Source of the DNA: Butyricicoccus_A sp963588905
Lineage (GTDB): Bacteria > Bacillota > Clostridia > Oscillospirales > Butyricicoccaceae
Assembly (NCBI GenBank): GCA_963588905.1
Contig: CAVAJF010000010.1
Coordinates: 85,463 to 149,462 of the forward strand
Length of the DNA stretch: 64,000 nucleotides
Direction: 5' to 3'
Under the pieces are notes generated by a model, which saw only the letters and a list, made by a program, of their open reading frames with translations, did not search any database and had not been told where the DNA came from. Positions 1 through 9,600 of the stretch are shown piece by piece. The translations under genes and the position numbers were made by a program. How positions within the stretch are numbered: the stretch's first letter is position 1; each line of letters begins with the position of its first letter.

Positions 1-1
1 T

Positions 2-274
2 CCGGAAATCGTAGACGAATATCGGAAGCTGGAAATGCGGCAGCACGGCGAGGGACTTTGTGTCCTGCGCTGTGTGCGCGATCCTGGCGATGAAGCGCTC
101 AGCAAACTGGCAAAACTGCTTTGCAAAAAGCATGGCTATCAGTCTCTTACCTTTGAAATTGTACTAGACCCCGAAGTCCTTGGCGGCTTTGTATTTGAAA
201 TTGACGGGGTCACCTATGATAAGAGCGTCCGTGGGCAGATTCATGCCCTGGCGCAAAGTCTGCAAGAGGGGTGA
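2..274 (+). CDS. atpH: ATP synthase F1 delta subunit, C-terminal part
   Basis: The window opens inside this gene, so only about 90 C-terminal residues are visible and the start lies upstream. The reading frame is open from base 2 to the TGA at 272-274. The end of the protein carries the hallmark of the delta/OSCP C-terminal domain: an Asp-Pro-x-x-x-Gly-Gly-Phe strand followed by an acidic turn and a Tyr-Asp-Lys-Ser-Val-Arg-Gly helix start. Delta sits on top of the F1 hexamer and connects it to the b-subunit stator stalk. It is directly followed by atpA, with the delta stop next to or overlapping the atpA start, as in other Firmicutes atp operons. Identification rests on motif and gene order. 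Confidence 0.9.
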   Translation, partial: PEIVDEYRKLEMRQHGEGLCVLRCVRDPGDEALSKLAKLLCKKHGYQSLTFEIVLDPEVLGGFVFEIDGVTYDKSVRGQIHALAQSLQEG

Positions 275-279
275 ACAGC

Positions 280-1797
280 TTGAATCATTCAGACGAAATT
301 ATATCTATTCTCCAAGAGGAGATTGAACAGTATGACAGCCGCACCCGCCGCGCAGAGACCGGCACAGTGCTTGAGATCGGCGATGGCATTGCGACTGTAT
401 ATGGATTGGATCGCGCCGTTTACGGCGAATTGGTTGAATTTGAAACCGGTGTCCGCGGCATTGTGCTGAACTTGGAACGCGACAGTGTCGGCGTTGTTCT
501 TCTGGGCAGTGAAAATGGCCTGCACGAAGGTTCTTCTGTCAAGCGCACGGGTCGCGCAGCCGATGTTCCGGTTGGCGATGCCATGATCGGCCGTACCGTA
601 AATGCATTGGGCGACCCGATTGACGGTCTCGGCCCGATTGCCTGCACAGAAACTCGCCCGATTGAGCACGAGGCTTCCGGTGTCGTTTCTCGTGAGCCGG
701 TCAATCAGCCGATGCAGACCGGTATTCTGGCCATTGACGCCATGGTTCCGATTGGACGCGGCCAGCGTGAGTTAATCATCGGTGACCGTCAGACCGGCAA
801 GACATCCATTGCGATTGACACCATCCTGAACCAGAAGGGACAGGATATGATTTGTATCTATGTTGCCATCGGTCAGAAGGCATCGACGGTTGCCAAACTG
901 CGCGGCACACTGGAAAAGGCCGGCGCTCTGGATTACAGTATTATCGTATCCGCTACCGCAGCAGATTCCGCTCCGCAGCAGTATATCGCTCCGTATGCCG
1001 GTGCTGCTATCGGCGAGTACTTTATGAGCAAGGGCAAGGACGTCCTCATCGTATATGATGATTTGTCCAAGCACGCCGTTGCCTATCGTACCCTTTCCCT
1101 TCTGCTCCGCCGTTCTCCAGGTCGTGAAGCATATCCGGGCGATGTATTCTATCTGCATTCCCGTCTGCTCGAGCGCGCTTGCCGCCTGACCAAAGAATAT
1201 GGCGGCGGTTCGATGACCGCCATTCCGATCATTGAAACACTGGCTGGCGATGTATCCGCATACATTCCGACCAATGTTATTTCCATCACGGACGGTCAGA
1301 TTTATCTGGAAAATGACCTGTTCTTCTCCGGTCAGCGTCCGGCTGTCAACGTTGGTCTGTCGGTATCCCGTGTCGGCGGTTCTGCACAGACCAAGGCAAT
1401 TAAGAAGACCTCCGGTACCCTTCGTATTGATCTGGCACGCTTCCGCGAGTTGGAAGTATTCACCCAGTTTAGCTCGGATCTGGACGAAGAGACCCGTCAG
1501 GCACTGGATCACGGCAAGCGATTGATGGAAATCCTCAAGCAGCCGCTGTATCATCCGATGCCGGTTTGGAAGCAGGCAGTCATCCTGTATGTTGCAACCA
1601 ATGGTTTGCTCTCTGATGTACCGCTTGATCGCGCAAACAAGTTTGTCAAGGATTTCGCAGATACGCTTCAGTCCGAAAACAGCGCACTTGTCGATGAAAT
1701 TCAGTCCACCGGCACCCTTCCGGGAACCGCAGGTGAACAGATTCGCAAGGCTCTGGAGTCTTATAAAGAACAGGTGAGCGCATCATGGCAGGCATAA
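280..1797 (+). CDS. atpA: ATP synthase F1 alpha subunit
   Basis: Non-catalytic nucleotide-binding subunit of the F1 hexamer (alpha3beta3). The Walker A motif GDRQTGKT is near residue 170, and an N-terminal beta-barrel contains the DGIATVYGL strand. Length (about 505 residues) is normal. Two starts are possible. GTG at 271 overlaps the atpH stop but has no space for a ribosome binding site. TTG at 280 sits about 8 bases after AGAGGGGTGA (263-272), a near-perfect Shine-Dalgarno sequence, so I chose TTG. The 3' end overlaps atpG by 13 bases, consistent with translational coupling in the operon. Confidence 0.97.
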   Translation: MNHSDEIISILQEEIEQYDSRTRRAETGTVLEIGDGIATVYGLDRAVYGELVEFETGVRGIVLNLERDSVGVVLLGSENGLHEGSSVKRTGRAADVPVGDAMIGRTVNALGDPIDGLGPIACTETRPIEHEASGVVSREPVNQPMQTGILAIDAMVPIGRGQRELIIGDRQTGKTSIAIDTILNQKGQDMICIYVAIGQKASTVAKLRGTLEKAGALDYSIIVSATAADSAPQQYIAPYAGAAIGEYFMSKGKDVLIVYDDLSKHAVAYRTLSLLLRRSPGREAYPGDVFYLHSRLLERACRLTKEYGGGSMTAIPIIETLAGDVSAYIPTNVISITDGQIYLENDLFFSGQRPAVNVGLSVSRVGGSAQTKAIKKTSGTLRIDLARFRELEVFTQFSSDLDEETRQALDHGKRLMEILKQPLYHPMPVWKQAVILYVATNGLLSDVPLDRANKFVKDFADTLQSENSALVDEIQSTGTLPGTAGEQIRKALESYKEQVSASWQA

Positions 1798-2768
1798 AGG
1801 AAATTCGTACCAGAATCGACAGCGTCCAGCAGACACTGAAGATTACCAATGCGATGTACCTCATCTCCTCCTCCAAACTGCGCAAGGCGCGGCAGCAGCT
1901 CAACAATGTTCAGCCGTACTTTACTAAAATCACCTCGACGATTGCAGATATTCTGCACCACACACCGGAAATGGAGCATATCTACTTTGATAAGCGCCCG
2001 GATGTCGCCGAACACAAAGTCGGCTATATCGTGATTACCGGTGATAAGGGTCTGGCAGGTGCATACAACCACAATGTCCTGCATCTGGCAGAGGAGCAAA
2101 TCGCCAAAACGCCGAATTCGACCCTGTTCTTAATCGGTCAGGTCGGCCGTGTGTATTTTGCTGAGCGCGGCATGAAAATCGACGGTGAATTTATGTACAC
2201 GGCGCAGGACCCAAATATTCCGCGTGCCCGTGATATTTCTGAGCTGTTTATCAAGCTGTTCCGCGAAAACAAGCTGGATGAGATTTATATCGTATATACT
2301 GAAATGATTACACCGATGCGGTTGGAGCCGAAAATTCAAAAGCTCCTGCCGCTGGACATTGACGCTTTCCCGTGGTCACCGCGTCCCGGCGAGGATGAAC
2401 CGTACCACCAGACTGTTACCTATGTGCCAAGTGCGGATAAGGTATTGAGCCAGATCGTTCCGGGTTACGTCAAAGGCGTGCTGTTCGGTGCAATGGTTGA
2501 GTCGTTCTGCTCCGAGCAGAATGCCCGCATGACGGCAATGGACTCCTCCACCAACAATGCACGAGATATGTTAAAAGAACTCTCTCTGCGATACAATCGC
2601 GCCCGTCAGGCTGCGATTACGCAGGAAATCACAGAAATTGTCGGCGGCGCGCAAACGCAGCAAGCAGAGCGCCCGCCGCTCCGCCGGGAAAAGCCTGCGC
2701 GTGTTGTCCGTTTTCTTGCGGATGGCACCTGCGCACAGAAAGTGAGGAACGAATCATCATGGAACTGA
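1785..2768 (+). CDS. atpG: ATP synthase F1 gamma subunit with C-terminal extension
   Basis: Central rotor-shaft subunit. The N-terminal helix (IKEIRTRIDSVQQTLKITNAM) and the C-terminal helix (NRARQAAITQEITEIVGGA) that form the coiled coil inside the alpha3beta3 ring are both present. Family members normally end just after EIVGGA, at about 285-290 residues. This one continues for roughly 35 more residues, rich in Arg, Pro and Gln, to a length of 327, and overlaps the start of atpD by 10 bases. The tail has no similarity that I recognise. It could be a real extension, or the result of an old mutation of the original stop. The start ATG lies inside the end of atpA. Confidence 0.96.
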   Translation: MAGIKEIRTRIDSVQQTLKITNAMYLISSSKLRKARQQLNNVQPYFTKITSTIADILHHTPEMEHIYFDKRPDVAEHKVGYIVITGDKGLAGAYNHNVLHLAEEQIAKTPNSTLFLIGQVGRVYFAERGMKIDGEFMYTAQDPNIPRARDISELFIKLFRENKLDEIYIVYTEMITPMRLEPKIQKLLPLDIDAFPWSPRPGEDEPYHQTVTYVPSADKVLSQIVPGYVKGVLFGAMVESFCSEQNARMTAMDSSTNNARDMLKELSLRYNRARQAAITQEITEIVGGAQTQQAERPPLRREKPARVVRFLADGTCAQKVRNESSWN

Positions 2769-4156
2769 AAGGTGCTGTAGCGCAGGTACTCGGACCAGTT
2801 GTTGACGTCGAATTTGACGGCGGCAAGCTGCCGGAAATCAATGAAGCGCTGACCGTCGAATTGGACGGTAAAAAGCAGGTCATGGAGGTTGCTCAGCACG
2901 TCGGCGGCGACACCGTTCGATGCATCATGCTGTCTCCTAGTGAGGGTCTGGGCCGCGGCGATACGGTTATCGCCTCCGGTCACACCATTGAAACGCCAGT
3001 CGGCGAAGGTACCCTAGGCCGTTTGTTTAATGTACTGGGCGAACCGATTGACGAAAAGGGCCCGGTAAAGACCGAGGAAAAGTGGTCGATCCACCGCGAG
3101 CCGCCGGCTTTTGCTAATCAGAATCCAACAACTGAAATTCTCGAGACCGGCATTAAGGTCATCGACTTGCTGGCTCCATACGCCCGCGGCGGTAAAATCG
3201 GTCTGTTTGGCGGCGCCGGTGTCGGCAAAACCGTCCTGATTCAGGAACTGATCCGAAACATTGCTGCCGAGCACGGCGGATACTCTATCTTTACTGGCGT
3301 CGGCGAACGTACCCGTGAGGGCAACGATCTGTGGCGTGAAATGGGTGAATCCGGCGTTTTGAATAACACGGCGCTGGTGTTCGGTCAGATGAATGAGCCG
3401 CCTGGAGCACGTATGCGTGTTGCTCTGACCGGCCTGACCATGGCAGAATATTTCCGTGACCGTCAGAAGCAGAATGTGCTGCTATTCGTCGATAACATTT
3501 TCCGTTATGTACAGGCAGGTTCAGAGGTTTCTGCTCTGATGGGTCGTATGCCTTCTGCCGTTGGCTATCAGCCGACACTGGCTGATGAAGTCGGTACTTT
3601 GCAGGAGCGTATCACTTCTACTCGTGACGGCGCAATCACTTCGGTACAGGCCGTTTACGTTCCTGCCGATGACTTGACTGACCCTGCTCCGGCTACGACA
3701 TTCGCCCATTTGGATGCTACGACTGTATTGTCCCGTAAGATTGTAGAACAGGGCATTTATCCGGCTGTTGATCCGCTGGAGTCTACTTCTCGTATTCTGG
3801 AGCCGGACGTTGTCGGCGAGCGTCATTACAAGGTTGCCCGCGGCGCGCAGGAGCTGCTGCAACGCTATCGTGAACTGCAGGACATCATCGCCATCCTCGG
3901 CATGGAAGAGCTGAGCGCCGAAGACCGCAAGACGGTAGACCGCGCACGCCGTATGCAGCAATACTTCTCTCAGCCGTTCTTTGTAGCAGAAACCTTTACC
4001 GGTCTGGAAGGACGCTATGTACCGCTGGACGCAACGCTCAACGGCTTTGAGGCTCTGCTCGGCGGCGAGCTGGATGAATATCCGGAGTCTGCCTTCTCTA
4101 TGGTTGGCACTGTGGATGAAGTCCGTGAAAAGGCACGTGCACAGGGGGCAGTTTAA
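2759..4156 (+). CDS. atpD: ATP synthase F1 beta subunit
   Basis: Catalytic subunit of the F1 ATP synthase. Walker A GGAGVGKT lies at residues 151-158. The catalytic glutamate region GVGERTREGNDL and the Walker B strand (NVLLFVDNIF) are intact. The signature PAPATTFAHLDATTVLSR is complete, and 465 residues is the usual length. A GTGAGGAACGA ribosome binding site precedes the ATG, inside the tail of atpG. Its stop TAA shares one base with the atpC ATG (TAATG), so the two are translationally coupled. Confidence 0.98.
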   Translation: MELKGAVAQVLGPVVDVEFDGGKLPEINEALTVELDGKKQVMEVAQHVGGDTVRCIMLSPSEGLGRGDTVIASGHTIETPVGEGTLGRLFNVLGEPIDEKGPVKTEEKWSIHREPPAFANQNPTTEILETGIKVIDLLAPYARGGKIGLFGGAGVGKTVLIQELIRNIAAEHGGYSIFTGVGERTREGNDLWREMGESGVLNNTALVFGQMNEPPGARMRVALTGLTMAEYFRDRQKQNVLLFVDNIFRYVQAGSEVSALMGRMPSAVGYQPTLADEVGTLQERITSTRDGAITSVQAVYVPADDLTDPAPATTFAHLDATTVLSRKIVEQGIYPAVDPLESTSRILEPDVVGERHYKVARGAQELLQRYRELQDIIAILGMEELSAEDRKTVDRARRMQQYFSQPFFVAETFTGLEGRYVPLDATLNGFEALLGGELDEYPESAFSMVGTVDEVREKARAQGAV

Positions 4157-4557
4157 TGAATAAGACGCTCTATCTGGAAATCATCACCCCGGAAAAACAG
4201 TTTTTTGCCGGTAATGTAGAAGGCATTGTGATGCCGGCTCTGGACGGCCAGTACGGCGTACAGCCGGGACATGAACCGATTGTCACTGCGCTGGAACCGG
4301 GCAATGTTCGTTACTGCGCAGATGGCAAATGGCAGGAAGTCGTTGTCACGCAAGGATTTGCGGAGATCATGCCAGACTATGCCATTCTGCTGGTATCTAC
4401 CGCAGAACGTCCGGATGAAATTGACCGCGCACGTGCAGAACGTGCAAAACAGCGTGCAGAAGAGCGTCTGCGCCAGCAGCAAAGCATTCAGGAGTACTAT
4501 CACTCCAAGGCAGCTCTGGCGCGTGCGATGGCACGTTTGAAAGCATCCGGTAAATAA
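4156..4557 (+). CDS. atpC: ATP synthase F1 epsilon subunit
   Basis: Last gene of the operon. The protein has the two usual parts: an N-terminal beta-sandwich (starting LYLEIITPEKQFF, with the GQYGVQPGHEP turn) and a C-terminal helical hairpin rich in Arg, Glu and Ala (from about residue 85) that can extend into F1 to inhibit ATP hydrolysis. Length 133 residues is typical. The start overlaps the atpD stop by one base. A strong intrinsic terminator follows about 30 bases later. Confidence 0.96.
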   Translation: MNKTLYLEIITPEKQFFAGNVEGIVMPALDGQYGVQPGHEPIVTALEPGNVRYCADGKWQEVVVTQGFAEIMPDYAILLVSTAERPDEIDRARAERAKQRAEERLRQQQSIQEYYHSKAALARAMARLKASGK

Positions 4558-4588
4558 ACTCTCTCATCTCTCTTCTCTTAAATACACA

Positions 4589-4632
4589 AAGACCGAAGCT
4601 GTCTATTGCAGATAGCCTCGGTCTTATTTTTT
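4589..4632 (+). terminator. Rho-independent terminator of the atp operon
   Basis: Stem AAGACCGA...TCGGTCTT extended by GCTGTCT/AGATAGC around a small loop, followed by TATTTTTT. It separates the atp operon from the convergent MATE gene. Confidence 0.85.
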
Positions 4633-4643
4633 ATCATACCAAT

Positions 4644-6011
4644 TTATGCTTTACTTGCTCGCGACATCTCCTTCCAGTTTCGCATAAGAAAGACAATCGC
4701 CATGATACCGACAAAGAAGCTGGATACCGGACCGGCATACAAAATGCCATCAATACCGAAAATTTTTCCCAGAATCAGCATTGCTGGAATTTGAACAATA
4801 ATCTGGCGGAACATCACCAGCGCGGCTGCGGAGCCTGCCTTGCCGACAGACTGCAAATACGAGCTGCCGACCATCTGGAAGCTATCCAAGGTGATGAGCA
4901 GCAGGAAAATCTTCAGGCATTTGACAGAAAATTCATTGTACAGCGCATCAGAAGAGCCAAAAATCTGAATGATACTCATCGGTGCCAGCTGGAACCAAAT
5001 CGTGGCAACCAACATAATCGCAAAGGCAATGACAAGCAGCATTTTCAGTACGTTTTTTACGCGCAGATATGACTGACTGCCATAATTATAACTAATAATC
5101 GGCTGCGCACCGGAAGCTAAACCGGTAATGGCATTGAGCAGCAGGGTGAATACCTTCATCGTGACACCGAGTGCTGTCAGCGGAATCTCTGCGCCATATT
5201 TACTCATCGCTCCGTATTTGACCAGCAGATTATTCTGGAAAAACAGCACACAAACGATTGCAAGCTGTGTCACCAGACTAGATGTGCCCATCTTGCACAG
5301 ACGCGGAATATAGGTACGGCAGCCGGAAAATGAACTCTTTTTGAGCTGTACCGACTGATTTTTGCAGATAAAATACCAAACACAAATCAGAGAGCTGACC
5401 AGCTGACCGGTAACCGTCGCAATTGCCGCGCCTCTGACACCCCAATGAAAGACAAAAATCGTCAGCGGATCACCAATCATATTGATGACAAATCCCGCCA
5501 GCATACTTATCATGGCAATACGCGGGCTGCCATCCGCGCGCACCATACTCATCGCGCCCCACGAGAACACATTGACACAAGTACCTGCAACAATAATTCG
5601 TCCGTAATCCATCGCATACGGCAAAATAGCTTCTGTCGCACCGAAAACATGACACAGCGGTTCCAAAAAAATCGACAAAACAACGCTCAGAGCAACACTG
5701 GCCGTGAGCAGCGCCAGCAGGCCGCCTGCCATGCCCTTTTCTGCCCTTTCCTGCTCGTGCACACCGAGTTTTAAGTTGACATAGCTCGCTGTTCCGTCAC
5801 CAATCATCAAACCGATAGCAATCGCCAGCTGCGTCAGCGGAAAAATAACATTCGTTGCGCCATTGCCCAAATAACCAACGCCGTTGCCGATGAAAATCTG
5901 ATCCACCATGTTGTACAAGGCATTGAGCACCCAGGAAATGATACTCGGCACAGAAAACGCCAGCAGCAATTTGCTGATTTTATCCGTGCCCAAATTTAAC
6001 GTTTGATTCAT
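4644..6011 (-). CDS. MATE family multidrug efflux transporter
   Basis: Integral membrane Na+/H+-driven exporter of the MATE family (MepA/NorM-like group), 455 residues with about twelve hydrophobic segments. The N-terminal PSIISWVLNALYNMVDQIFIG stretch is the typical first-helix signature of MATE proteins, and the second half repeats the pattern. RBS AGGAGGAATCTAC precedes the ATG. It lies 81 bases downstream of a marR gene on the same strand, an arrangement like staphylococcal mepRA, so it is probably repressed by that MarR protein. The substrate cannot be told from sequence. Confidence 0.92.
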   Translation of the reverse strand: MNQTLNLGTDKISKLLLAFSVPSIISWVLNALYNMVDQIFIGNGVGYLGNGATNVIFPLTQLAIAIGLMIGDGTASYVNLKLGVHEQERAEKGMAGGLLALLTASVALSVVLSIFLEPLCHVFGATEAILPYAMDYGRIIVAGTCVNVFSWGAMSMVRADGSPRIAMISMLAGFVINMIGDPLTIFVFHWGVRGAAIATVTGQLVSSLICVWYFICKNQSVQLKKSSFSGCRTYIPRLCKMGTSSLVTQLAIVCVLFFQNNLLVKYGAMSKYGAEIPLTALGVTMKVFTLLLNAITGLASGAQPIISYNYGSQSYLRVKNVLKMLLVIAFAIMLVATIWFQLAPMSIIQIFGSSDALYNEFSVKCLKIFLLLITLDSFQMVGSSYLQSVGKAGSAAALVMFRQIIVQIPAMLILGKIFGIDGILYAGPVSSFFVGIMAIVFLMRNWKEMSRASKA

Positions 6012-6041
6012 GTAGATTCCTCCTAAAATATTGATATATTC

Positions 6042-6059
6042 TACTTAGTTTCCTAAGTA
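6042..6059 (-). promoter_or_regulatory. Candidate second MarR operator in front of the MATE gene
   Basis: Perfect inverted repeat TACTTAG-TTTC-CTAAGTA between marR and the MATE gene. On the minus strand it reads TACTTAGGAAACTAAGTAG, closely matching TACTTAGATAACTAATTAG at the marR promoter, which suggests the same protein binds both. Confidence 0.6.
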
Positions 6060-6092
6060 TTGTTCGCAATAAAAACCTGTACTCGTATGAGA

Positions 6093-6515
6093 TTACAGGT
6101 TTTTAATCATTTGTTTTGTGATTTTCAGCCATTCTTCCTGCTGTTCCGGCGAGATGCCATCAAGCAGGCGCGACTCCAGTGCATGTACACCGCGCAAAAC
6201 ATTTTCTTTATTCTGCAGTGCCTTTTCGCTCGGCACGATTTTTTTGAATCTGCCATCATACGGAACCGACTCGCGGGTAATCAGTCCATCCTGTTCCATT
6301 TTCTTAATCAGTGCACTCGCCGAAGACGGACGCAGGCCAAATTCTTCCTCTAAATCTTTCTGAAAGATTTCGCTGTCCGTGTGAGCCAAGATGAAATGTA
6401 ATGCCTTTCCTTCTGAACCACTGTATTCTCCGCGAAATGACAACGCATCAATTTCTCGGCGCAGTCGATTGGCAAGAATTCCGATGTATCTTGAAATGTG
6501 TTCGTTTTTAATCAT
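6093..6515 (-). CDS. MarR family transcriptional regulator
   Basis: 140-residue winged-helix repressor. The recognition region (QKDLEEEFGLRPSSASALIKKMEQDGLI) around residues 55-82 and the following wing (with the R-x-x-P-Y-D-G-R-F-K turn) match MarR proteins. It is the first gene of a two-gene unit with the MATE pump. Its own promoter overlaps a perfect palindrome, implying autorepression. The expected behaviour is release from DNA upon binding small aromatic or cationic ligands, which induces the pump; the ligand is unknown. Confidence 0.92.
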   Translation of the reverse strand: MIKNEHISRYIGILANRLRREIDALSFRGEYSGSEGKALHFILAHTDSEIFQKDLEEEFGLRPSSASALIKKMEQDGLITRESVPYDGRFKKIVPSEKALQNKENVLRGVHALESRLLDGISPEQQEEWLKITKQMIKNL

Positions 6516-6525
6516 AGAACCCCTC

Positions 6526-6572
6526 TAACTAATTAGTTATCTAAGTATAGCACGCAATACATTCCTTGTCAA
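6526..6572 (-). promoter_or_regulatory. marR promoter and palindromic operator
   Basis: Minus-strand TTGACA (6567-6572), 17-base spacer, TATACT (6544-6549), followed by the perfect 14-base palindrome TAACTAATTAGTTA (6526-6539) at the expected transcription start, just before the GAGGGG ribosome binding site. Typical MarR autoregulatory layout. Confidence 0.8.
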
Positions 6573-6586
6573 CAAAATCAAAGCGC

Positions 6587-6620
6587 AAAACAGGCACCCT
6601 CCCAATAGGAAAGGTGCCTG
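6587..6620 (-). terminator. Terminator after the metallophosphoesterase gene
   Basis: Stem CAGGCACC/GGTGCCTG with a 14-base loop, followed on the minus strand by a short TTTT run. It insulates the 3.5-kb gene from the marR promoter. Confidence 0.7.
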
Positions 6621-6644
6621 CATGTAGCGGGGATTTGCTGTTTT

Positions 6645-9600
6645 TTATCCGATCTTGTCGCAGAACTTGACGAGAATGGTTGCCATTTCGGCTCTTGTGG
6701 ACTGTCCCTTCGGAACAAACAAGTTGTCGCCTCTGCCCAGCATCAGACCGGTTGCGTGCATCTTCTGCACTGCCTTGACTGCATAAGCGGAAACCTGATC
6801 GCTGTCTGCAAAAGCAGGAACTTCGGTCTCCGGCAAAGTAATCTTTGCGTAATCCATGTAATGAGCCATCATAACAGCGGTCTGTTCTCTCGTAATGTTT
6901 TCATTCGGAGAGAAGGTGGTTGGGGATGTGCCACCTACGATGCCGTTCTTCTGTGCCCAGTTCACAGATGCGCAGAAGTAGTCGTCTTCCTTGACGTCCG
7001 TAAACTTGCTCTTACCTGCATATTCTGTAGCATCAATCTTTGCCAGATTGCTCAGAACCTGCACAAACATGCCGCGAGTCATAGCAAGATCCGGAGAGAA
7101 GGTCGTCGGAGTGGTTCCACCGAACAGCTCCAGCTTTTCTGCACGCTTGATGTACTCTTCTGCCCAATGATTCTCAATATCTGTAAACTTGGTCTCATCT
7201 TCCTGACCTTCGCCTACGGTACCGTAATCATCGTAATCCTTTGCGTAGTTCTTGTAAACCGTGCTGTCCTGATGGCCTGCTGCACCTTCAAAGGTACCCT
7301 TCTGCCAATCAACCAGCGTGTTCCAAGTCTTGGTCTCGCCTGCGGTCAGTGCATACGCATTGAGAACCGGTACACTGGATTCTGTTGCATTCAGATCCGA
7401 TACAAAGTCAGTGATGATGCGGGCATACTTTGCCTTTGCCATGCCGGTCAGATCTGCAGTGTTGCTGCCATTTGCCAGCTGAATCTTCTTTTCTTCCTTG
7501 ACGGTATTGCCATCATCGGAGGTCTGTACAGTTGCCGTAATGGAAGCCTTGCCTGCAAATGCTGCATCATATGCCAGCTTGGTCGGTGCATCAGTAATTT
7601 CTACCCATTCGGTTGTGTGCTTGCCGGCCGTGTCAATATTGCTGCTCTCAAAATCCAGCCAGATCTTCATGTTATCCGCGGATGCGCCGCCCTCTGTCGG
7701 GTCATTGCGTACAGCGGTAACTTCTTCTTCCGACAGCTTAGAGGTGTAGAATCGTACCTGAGAGACAGCACCCGGAAGCATGGTGTGATACATGCCGCGG
7801 TTGCGCTTGGTCTGCAGGGTGTTCTTGAAGCCCAGACCGATGTACATCGGCTCGCCATCCCAAGTTTTAATCGGTGCGGTAAATGCCGGCTTGTCTACGT
7901 GTGCAGAATGAATGTCATTCTCATAGGAATCGCCGCCAGTCTCAAAGTCAAATGCGCTGGTGTACTGTACCCAAGTGTCCTTCTTGATGCCGAAATTGTC
8001 GTCACTGCCGTCATTCCAGCTGAACTCGCCGTTGTCGTCCTGCAGGCATACGCCATAAGTCACCTTACCGGTCTCACGGACTGCCATGCGGAACATGTAC
8101 GGTGTGCCCCAACCAAGGCCAATACCCTTGACCATCAGCGGGTTGTGATCCGGAATAGCGCCCTTGCCGTCCAAGTCAACATACTGCTCGGTCAGCTCAG
8201 AAACGCCGCCCTTTGTGGTACCTGCACTCGGCAGATTTGCCCATACCATACCGGTCATCGAATCCTTCGGGGTGTAGCCGCCATTGTCCGGAATTTCTAG
8301 ATAATCGCGCTTGCCGTCCAGAATCAATGTCTGCTTGCCGTTGTCATCTGTGCCGTACTCCGGCTGACCATGGATATAGGCGTCGTTGCCGTTGCCAGAC
8401 TTGTCCTTGACAATCGGCATACCCTGAATAGAACCTTCTACTGTGATCGTCTGCGGCTTTGCATTGCCAATGGTTACTTCATAATCGCCAGCCTTGTCAA
8501 AGGTGTACGAGAACTCTGCTACCTTCGACTCACCGGACTTCAGAGAATACTTCTTGCTGTCCTTAGTTTCTCCGTTTACCTTGAACTCTGCTGCGAATGT
8601 GCCAGCATCGTTACCGATGTTGTTGACATCTGCCTTGATGTGCAGCACATTGCTGGTCGGATCGCTGTTTTCCTTATCGCCCTGCTTGATGCGAACATTG
8701 GCGTAATCCGCAGTCGGCTCACGATAGGTAACATTGACGTCTACACTCTTGTCTGCGAGCTTCAAGGTATGCTTGCCCAAAGACTCCATACGAAGTGTGC
8801 CGCTCAGTGTTGCCGATTTGCCCGGATCCAGTGTCATGATACCGTCTTCAAACTCATACAGATACCGCATCTTGCCGTTGTCATTTACCGGAATGACTGC
8901 TGCTGCCAGACCCTTGCCTACATTGGTCACGGTTGCCTTGATAGTCACTTCGCCGTTGTACAGAACATCTGTCGGTTCAATCGAAATATCCGACCACTGG
9001 AGCTGCTGCTTTTCCTTTGCAACCAGCGTGGTATTGGCAAGCTTTGTCTCTGCGCCTTCACCCGTTGCACCGTAGTTTTCTACCTTCATAACATCAGAAC
9101 CCTTATCAAGGGTGATATAGAAGAAATCGCCCTTCTTATTATAGGTTCTTGCGTCCTGATGGGTCAGATAAATGGTACCTGCACCAACTTCCGGATTGGA
9201 AGATACAGCACGTGCATAGCTGTGGGTATGACCGGAAATCATTAGATCAACCTTGCCCGGCTCGATCACGTCCGGAATATACCGCTTGGTGTATGCATCG
9301 GATACCGGATGGTGCATCATAATCAAGCGGAAGTCAGCCTTGGTTGCCGCATCGGTTTTCAGATCAGCCTTCAGCCAATTCATGGCATTCTCAATCGTCT
9401 TGAGAGTAGCTTCATCTGCCTGTGCGCCGGTTGCTTCCGAATTCATCTGAAACAGTCCCCACGGGTTACTGTTCATTGTGATGATGTGAATACCACCGTA
9501 GTTAAACGAGCTGTCGCCCTCTACGGTTCCGCCGTATTCCTTATCCTGAATCGAGTATACATACGTGTTAAAGTATACGCCGCCCTGATCGTGGTTGCCG

